Notes under the pieces: model-generated
Seen by the model: only the letters and a program-made list of their open reading frames with translations
The model's database searches: none
Told to the model about the DNA's origin: nothing
Assembly (NCBI GenBank): GCA_001312505.1
Contig: BBDW01000004.1
Location: 62,001 to 126,000 of the forward strand
From: Mediterraneibacter faecis JCM 15917
GTDB taxonomy: Bacteria; Bacillota; Clostridia; Lachnospirales; Lachnospiraceae
Length of the DNA: 64,000 bases
Direction: 5' to 3'
Position numbers and translations under genes: made by a program
Shown here: positions 58,836 to 64,000 of the stretch, piece after piece
How positions within the stretch are numbered: the first letter of the stretch is position 1
Layout of the letters: each line of letters starts with the position of its first letter

Positions 58836-60102
58836 TGCTGATGAAAATCGAAGGATAAAATATGGAATTGAACGAAAAGAATCTGCCATTGGCAAAATGC
58901 TGATCGATAAGACGAATACAAAGGACTATCGTATAGGAAATCTCTCAGGAATGAAACATCCAAAGGTGGATGGGAATCTTTTGAAAACAGTAGGTGGCAG
59001 AGATGAACTGGTCAGACAGGCAAAAGTTTTGGAAAGAATTCCAGCATTAGGCGGAGAAGAATATCTGCATTTTGACTGGAGAGAAATGAATACAGATATT
59101 ACGAGGATTGATTATAGGGTAGAAGTGGTTCCAAGATTATGTGAGCTGATCGGAATCATGGATCCAAGAGAACGCCAGTTACAGGCAATTTCAAGAATAT
59201 GTAAACTGCAGGTGGATGTATCCGAAAGCTGTCTAAGCGCTTATTGTGATCATGTGTTAGAACAGCTGAATAAAGGAAATACGAAAGAGTTATCCAAAGC
59301 GGAGGATGAAGAATTTCTTAAATGCCTGAAAGCTTTAGCTGATCTGAAAGAACCGGAATGGAAGCGTGTGTTCAGCTCTAAAGTATTTGAAAAGAAAAAT
59401 GATATCACACCATCTAAAGTTTTCGAACGCATTTATCAAGGTGCAGTTATTGAAGCTTTGAAATACTCTCCGCAATATGACGAGGGAATGTCAGATGATG
59501 AGATACTGGCAGCACATGGAATATTAAGTTATTCTCAGACATTAGAATGGAAAGGTGCCGTGGAGTATTGTCTGACAGATCGCAGTGGCATAGCGAGCGA
59601 GGAGAAAATTGACACTTCTTCGAATTATTATGGAACAGTACTTAATGCACAGACATTAGAGCATGCCGTTCCAACTTTACGAAATGATGTTGAAAAAATT
59701 ATTGTAATTGAGAATAAAGCGAATTACGAAAGCATGGAATATGATCCAAAAGTTTTATATATCTTTTGTCATGGCTACTTTTCGCCAAAAGAAGTTCGCT
59801 TTTTGCAAATGTTAATGAAGACAGCACCGGAAGAAATCCAGTGTTATCACTGGGGGGGAGATATGGATTACGGTGGAATACAGATCTTTTTATACAATGA
59901 GAAAAATATTTTCCCAAATCTGACTCCATGGAAGATGGATGTTCTTTCTTATGAGGATGCTTTGAAAAATGGAAAAGGCATTAAACTAAACAGTGAGAAG
60001 AAGAAAAAATTAGAGGCATTAAATGCTGGACAATTGGAAGCGTTGAAGCAATGTATCCTGGAAAGTGAAATGGAAATTGAACAGGAGATGTTAATAGGAT
60101 AA
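58813..60102 (+). CDS. jetD: Wadjet JetD nuclease (DUF2220, TOPRIM), possibly short at the N-terminus
   Basis: 429 residues counted from a TTG; no ribosome site is visible there, so the true start may have been lost with the upstream debris. The TOPRIM centre is intact: Glu in IIVIENKANYES and the Asp pair in HWGGDMDYGGIQIF. JetD is the topoisomerase VI-like cutter that acts with JetABC against plasmids. A G7 run (59852-59858) doubles the Gly of HWGDMDYGG, right beside the metal-binding Asp. It stands about 9 kb downstream of jetC instead of next to it. Confidence 0.83.
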   Translation: MIDCSQISADENRRIKYGIERKESAIGKMLIDKTNTKDYRIGNLSGMKHPKVDGNLLKTVGGRDELVRQAKVLERIPALGGEEYLHFDWREMNTDITRIDYRVEVVPRLCELIGIMDPRERQLQAISRICKLQVDVSESCLSAYCDHVLEQLNKGNTKELSKAEDEEFLKCLKALADLKEPEWKRVFSSKVFEKKNDITPSKVFERIYQGAVIEALKYSPQYDEGMSDDEILAAHGILSYSQTLEWKGAVEYCLTDRSGIASEEKIDTSSNYYGTVLNAQTLEHAVPTLRNDVEKIIVIENKANYESMEYDPKVLYIFCHGYFSPKEVRFLQMLMKTAPEEIQCYHWGGDMDYGGIQIFLYNEKNIFPNLTPWKMDVLSYEDALKNGKGIKLNSEKKKKLEALNAGQLEALKQCILESEMEIEQEMLIG

Positions 60103-60136
60103 CTTGAGAAACTCGCAGAGCGTGTTTCTCATAGTT
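60101..60136. repeat. Structured repeat B, copy 4 (3' hairpin only)
   Basis: AACTTGAGAAACTCGC and GAGCGTGTTTCTCATAGTT match the last third of the copies at 12943 and 14946. It lies between the convergent jetD and AraC genes and could act as a terminator stem. Confidence 0.7.
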
Positions 60137-60977
60137 CTATTTTATTTTCAGTTCTCCAATTTCTTGGTGACATCCCATAGACATTTTTGAATGCACGTGA
60201 AAAATGCAACTGATTCGGATACCCTACGGCATTCCCAATATCTGCAATTGACAGTGAAGTGATCTTCAAAAGCTCTGCAGCCTTAGTCATACGATAACTG
60301 ATCAGGAATTCCTGTGGAGAACGTCCAATCGTATCGTGAAAATTTCCGAAATAACTTCGATTCAATCCGCAGAATGCGGAAATATCTTCTACAGAAATAT
60401 CATTCTGAAAATTCTGTTCAATGTACGAAAGAGCTTCTTTGACATAAAAGTCCCGAATACTTCCGTTTTGCTTTACGTGAACTGTTGCAGCAGAACGCAT
60501 AAAATAATCTAAAAACAGATAAAGGTGTCCGATCAAATGGAATGGGGATTCTTCAGAATGCCGACTTAGATAAAGCATTTCTTCCATCATCTGATTGCGA
60601 AGTTCTTTTGAACTGGCATGATAAACCGGATGATTCAAACTCAGACCTGCGGTTGTAACAATCTCACGGGCACGAAGACCATCGAATTCTACCCAGGTGT
60701 ATTCCCACGGAAGCGTGGAATCAGCAATATAAGTATTGACCTGTCCCGGAAAAAGCATGAAGCCCTGTCCGCTTTTTACCTGCCAAGTGATGGTGTTTCC
60801 GTTTTCATCATCTGCAAGTAATGTTCCTGTTCCGGAAATTACATAATGGAAAAGGTAATGATTTCTTGCGGCAGGACCAAAAGAATGTGCCGGTGCACAT
60901 TGTTCCCATCCATATTGATATAATCCAAGATCAACAAAATTTTCATTTGGAAATACAGAAAAAAGTAAATCGCTCAT
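60129..60977 (-). CDS. AraC family regulator of the sugar ABC transporter
   Basis: 282 residues. An N-terminal cupin (HYVISGTGTLLADDENGNTI, then GFMLFPGQVNTYIAD) senses the effector; the C-terminal AraC DNA-binding domain reads DISVEDISAFCGLNRSYFGN and SIADIGNAVGYPNQLHFSRA. Divergent from the sugar-binding protein gene at 61200, so it very likely controls that uptake system. Preceded on its strand by AGAGGTG. Confidence 0.9.
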   Translation of the reverse strand: MSDLLFSVFPNENFVDLGLYQYGWEQCAPAHSFGPAARNHYLFHYVISGTGTLLADDENGNTITWQVKSGQGFMLFPGQVNTYIADSTLPWEYTWVEFDGLRAREIVTTAGLSLNHPVYHASSKELRNQMMEEMLYLSRHSEESPFHLIGHLYLFLDYFMRSAATVHVKQNGSIRDFYVKEALSYIEQNFQNDISVEDISAFCGLNRSYFGNFHDTIGRSPQEFLISYRMTKAAELLKITSLSIADIGNAVGYPNQLHFSRAFKNVYGMSPRNWRTENKIEL

Positions 60978-61199
60978 TTAAATCACCTCTGATATCATTA
61001 TATATCAAAATGCTAGATAACTTCAATATATGAGAGGGAAAATTGCATTTTGCTATAAAACATAAAAAATACAGATATTTATAGTCGCATAAAGATATGT
61101 TAGAATTTATTTATCAAATAGAAAACCCGAATAAAGAGACAAAAATATTCCGGAATGTGTCAAAATGAAAGGTGTATGGTAAAAGGAAGGAGTAATGAA

Positions 61200-62494
61200 A
61201 TGTATAAGAAGAGCAATCGAATCATTTGCATGGGATTGATACTTTGTATGACTTCGGCAATGATACTTGGAGGCTGCGGACAGAAGAGTGAAAATAGCGG
61301 AAAGATAGAAATCGAGCTTGTGCAGTATAAACCGGAGGCAGTAAAAACCTTTGAGAAGATTGAAGAAGAATTCAATGCAACTCATGACGATATTCATTTG
61401 ACGATTGAATCTCCGAATGATGCAATGACAGTACTTAAAACACGTTTTATCAGAGAAGATGCTCCGGATATTATCGGAATCGGTGGAGATGTCAATTTCT
61501 CTAACTTTATTGACTCTGATATGTTGATGGATATTTCAGATTATGAAGGCCTGGACTCTATTAAACAGGCTTACCTGGATATAGACAAAGCGCTTGAATT
61601 TGTACCGGAGGATGGCGTGTATGCCGTTCCATATGTGGCAAATGCAGCAGGAGTTCTGTACAACAGAGCAATGTTTGAGGAATATGGCTGGAAAATTCCG
61701 GAAACCTGGGATGAATTTATAGCCTCTGTGAACAGATCCAGAGTGAAGGAATCCAGCCATTGTATTTTGGATTTAAAGATACATGGACTTGTCTTGCACC
61801 GTGGAATGCGATCGCCGTTGATCTTGCACCGGCAGATGTCTGCAGCCAGGTGAACAAAGGAGAGACAACATTTTCAGATGAATATAGAGAAGTAGCAGAA
61901 AAGACACAGGCATTGCTTGCCTATGGGCCAAAAGATCCATTTGCCTATGATTACAATGGAGCTTGTACAGCATTTGCAAACGGAGAATCTGCAATGTACA
62001 CGATCGGAAGTTATGCAATCCCACAGATTCAGACAGTAAATCCAGATATGGATATCGATTCCTTTGTAATGCCGGCTAATAATGATGCATCAGAGAACAA
62101 GCTGAACTCTGGTGTGGATCTTCAGTTCAGTGTTATGAAAGATTGCGAGAACAAAGAGGCAGCGTATGAAGTGCTTGATTTCCTTTTGAAAGATGAAAAT
62201 GTACAGAGTTATCTGGATGAACAGAAAGCGGTTCCTTGTAAGGAAGGAGATTTTGAACTTGCTTCAACACTTGATGGAGTGAAATCTTTCATAGAAGAAG
62301 GAAGAATGGCAGATTACCAGGATCATTACTATCCTTCAGAGATGTCAGTAGATGCGCAGATTCAGACATTTCTTATGAAAGGGGGGGATGTGGATGCATT
62401 CTTAACAAAGTTTGATACAGACTGGAAGAGATATAACCGTGATATCATCCGCAAAGTGGAAGATTACGAGAAAGAGCATGCGGACGAAGATTAA
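61200..62494 (+). pseudogene. Sugar ABC transporter substrate-binding lipoprotein, one frameshift
   Basis: Lipoprotein signal: MYKKSNRIICMGLILCMTSA, then a lipobox LGGC. Family 1 binding-protein motifs follow (PDIIGIGGDVNFSNF, VYAVPYVANAAGVLYN RAMF). The frame breaks near 61724; restoring one C (AGCCTCTG to AGCCCTCTG) gives FIALCEQIQSEGIQPLYF. A G7 run (62381-62387) gives MKGGDVDAF where relatives have one Gly. About 431 residues after repair. It delivers an oligosaccharide or sugar to the two permeases downstream. Confidence 0.87.
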
Positions 62495-62514
62495 GGAAGG
62501 GGGGGAATTCAAGC

Positions 62515-63393
62515 ATGGGAAAGAAATCAATGAGTGGAAGAAAAATGACCTTTCTTCTGATAACAATTCCGATCGTGGCACTGTTTTTCTGTTTTAATAC
62601 ATTGCCACTGATCAAAGGTGTGATTTACAGTTTTACGAATTTCAAAGGTTATGGAAGCTTTGACTGGGTAGGACTTAGAAATTATCAGGATCTTTTTACA
62701 GACAGCAGAGTCGGAGGTTCTTATCTGTTTACATTTAAACTTGCAATTGTAGCTACGATTGTGACAAATGTAATCAGTTTGATCCTTGCACTTGGACTGA
62801 ATAGTAAGATTAAATTCAAGAGTGCGTTTCGTGGTGCCTACTTTATTCCAAATGTTCTCGGAGCGTTGGTTGTAGGATACATTTTCAATTACTTTTTTAC
62901 ATACATTTTTCCGGCTTTCGGAGAAATGCTTGGAAGCAAGACCCTTTCTTCCAGTATGCTGTCTAGTACAAAACTGGCATGGATCGCAGTTGTAATCGTG
63001 TGTGCATGGCAGTCGATTGCGATGAATACAATTATTTATATTTCAGGACTGCAGACAGTTCCGGAGGATGTTTACGAAGCAGGAGCGATTGACGGTGCAA
63101 CAGGATGGAATAAGTTCAGACATCTGACATTCCCTCTCATTATTCCATTCTTTAGCATAAATATGGTACTCTGTGTGAAAAACTTTCTGATGGTATTTGA
63201 TCAGATCATGGCGTTGACCAAAGGAGGTCCGGCACAGAGTACAGAATCCATTTCTTATCTGATTTATAACAATGGTATGAGTGGCGGTCAGTTTGGATTC
63301 CAGAGTGCAAACGCAGTGATATTCTTTATCGTTATTGTTGTAATTTCTGTATTACAGATGACAATCACAGGGAAAAAGGAGGAACAGCTGTAA
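62515..63393 (+). CDS. Sugar ABC transporter permease (first subunit)
   Basis: 292 residues, six membrane helices, binding-protein-dependent transport signature EAGAIDGATGWNKFRHLTFP near residue 193-212 (EAA loop). It starts LLITIPIVALFFCFNTLPLI. The ribosome site is a G7-containing GGAAGGGGGGG (62499-62505) ten bases before the ATG. The stop overlaps the next permease by one base (TAATG). Confidence 0.92.
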   Translation: MGKKSMSGRKMTFLLITIPIVALFFCFNTLPLIKGVIYSFTNFKGYGSFDWVGLRNYQDLFTDSRVGGSYLFTFKLAIVATIVTNVISLILALGLNSKIKFKSAFRGAYFIPNVLGALVVGYIFNYFFTYIFPAFGEMLGSKTLSSSMLSSTKLAWIAVVIVCAWQSIAMNTIIYISGLQTVPEDVYEAGAIDGATGWNKFRHLTFPLIIPFFSINMVLCVKNFLMVFDQIMALTKGGPAQSTESISYLIYNNGMSGGQFGFQSANAVIFFIVIVVISVLQMTITGKKEEQL

Positions 63394-64000
63394 TGGAAAA
63401 AATGAAAATAAAAGAACGAGTAAACTGGCCTGTAACGATTTTACTTTTACTTGGTTTGATTACGGTTGCTTTTCCACTGTATATGACAATCGTAATTGCA
63501 CTGAAGAAGCCTTCTGAGATGACGAATAGTATCAGCGGAATCCTTTCCTTGCCAAGTCATTTGAGCCTTGATAATTTTGCTGAGGCAATGAGAGTGACAG
63601 ATTTCTGGCATTCTCTCGGAAACAGTGTATTTATTACACTTGTAACAGTTGTCCTTTCAATTCTGATTCATTCACTGTTGGGGGGGTATGCAATCGGAAG
63701 AAATAAGAAGAGTAAATTTTACAAATTCATTTATTTCTATGTTGTCAGCGGAATGTTTGTTCCATTTGCAATTCTGATGATGCCTGTTGTAAAACAGACG
63801 GCGCAGATGGGACTGGCAAACAGAGCAGGAGTTATTATTCTGTACGTTGTATTTTATATGCCTATGAATGTATTGCTTTATTCAGGATATTTGACAAATA
63901 TCCCGTTGGCATTGGAAGAAGCAGCCTGCGTGGATGGTGCGAGCACATGGAAAACGTATTGGAAGATTGTTTTCCCAATCATGAAACCAATGCATGCGAC
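63393..64000 (+). CDS. Sugar ABC transporter permease (second subunit), partial
   Basis: ATG at 63393 after AAAGGAGG overlaps the previous stop. The visible 202 residues include NWPVTILLLLGLITVAFPLY, PLALEEAACVDGASTWKTYW (EAA loop start) and further helices; the end lies outside the window. A G7 run (63680-63686) gives LLGGYAIGRNK where the family usually has one Gly at this place. No ATPase gene is within the window; a shared MsmK-type ATPase is common. Confidence 0.92.
   Translation, partial: MEKMKIKERVNWPVTILLLLGLITVAFPLYMTIVIALKKPSEMTNSISGILSLPSHLSLDNFAEAMRVTDFWHSLGNSVFITLVTVVLSILIHSLLGGYAIGRNKKSKFYKFIYFYVVSGMFVPFAILMMPVVKQTAQMGLANRAGVIILYVVFYMPMNVLLYSGYLTNIPLALEEAACVDGASTWKTYWKIVFPIMKPMHA

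Noticed and set aside
61773..62024. Minus-strand open frame within the sugar-binding protein gene
   Set aside because: Pure complement of coding sequence, with no promoter or ribosome site.
1135..63686. Poly-G runs as phase-variable contingency loci
   Set aside because: Phase-variable runs sit in surface or restriction genes and vary in length. Here they are in conserved housekeeping proteins, almost all exactly seven long and in frame.

Overview
The window looks like a chromosomal segment of a low-to-medium GC Clostridium-type Firmicute, most likely Lachnospiraceae (Ruminococcus torques / Mediterraneibacter / Dorea-like). The reasons are the protein style (many close matches in memory to gut Lachnospiraceae families), AGGAGG ribosome sites, Gly codons dominated by GGA, a Thr T-box before thrS, a small Cys/Gly-rich 'chorion class' protein, and many GH3/GH78 glycosidases. 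No species can be fixed from sequence alone.

Layout. 1-8.4 kb: end of a CstA carbon-starvation transporter, a MATE efflux pump, an SSS-family sodium symporter, a GH3 glycosidase with inverted domain order, a TruA-like protein with an altered catalytic Asp, and two small unknown genes. 8.5-10.1 kb: a small unknown protein, a tandem Cys-rich protein and a subtilisin-like protease. 10.5-20.4 kb: a housekeeping block ylxM-ffh-rpsP-khpA-rimM-trmD-rplS, then a catalytically dead signal-peptidase-like protein, rbgA, an intact signal peptidase, rnhB, yraN, pgeF, mscS and tRNA-Thr(CGT). 20.7-31.1 kb: a GntR regulator, an aromatic-acid-exporter-like protein, proB, a LysR regulator, a HAD phosphatase, and a phoH-like / HD hydrolase / ppk / corA run. 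31.1-44.2 kb: T-box thrS, an ABC exporter, a tRNA-dihydrouridine synthase, a PAP2 phosphatase, pyrG, a DUF1846 protein, ftsH and a HAD hydrolase. 44.2-49.7 kb: jetABC of a type II-like Wadjet plasmid-defence system. 49.7-58.5 kb: an AraC regulator with GH3, GPH sugar transporter, GH78 and a damaged esterase. 58.6-60.1 kb: gene remnants and jetD. 60.1-64.0 kb: an AraC regulator and a sugar ABC uptake system running off the end.

Three things stand out. First, the window holds at least 28 runs of exactly seven G (or C), with three of eight and three of six. Where the protein family is well conserved, the run adds one extra Gly or Pro codon to a site that normally has a single one. Second, about 22 breaks in reading frame occur in conserved genes, nearly all repaired by restoring one base to a short homopolymer; essential genes such as ftsH, rbgA and rnhB are hit. 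Together these look more like a systematic consensus-sequence error than biology, but a biological cause cannot be excluded from one sequence. Third, the Wadjet operon is split: jetD lies about 9 kb from jetABC, separated by a plant-glycan utilisation cluster and gene debris. Two intergenic repeat families (a 140-bp element with perfect 17-bp terminal inverted repeats, and a 93-bp structured element) are scattered between the genes.
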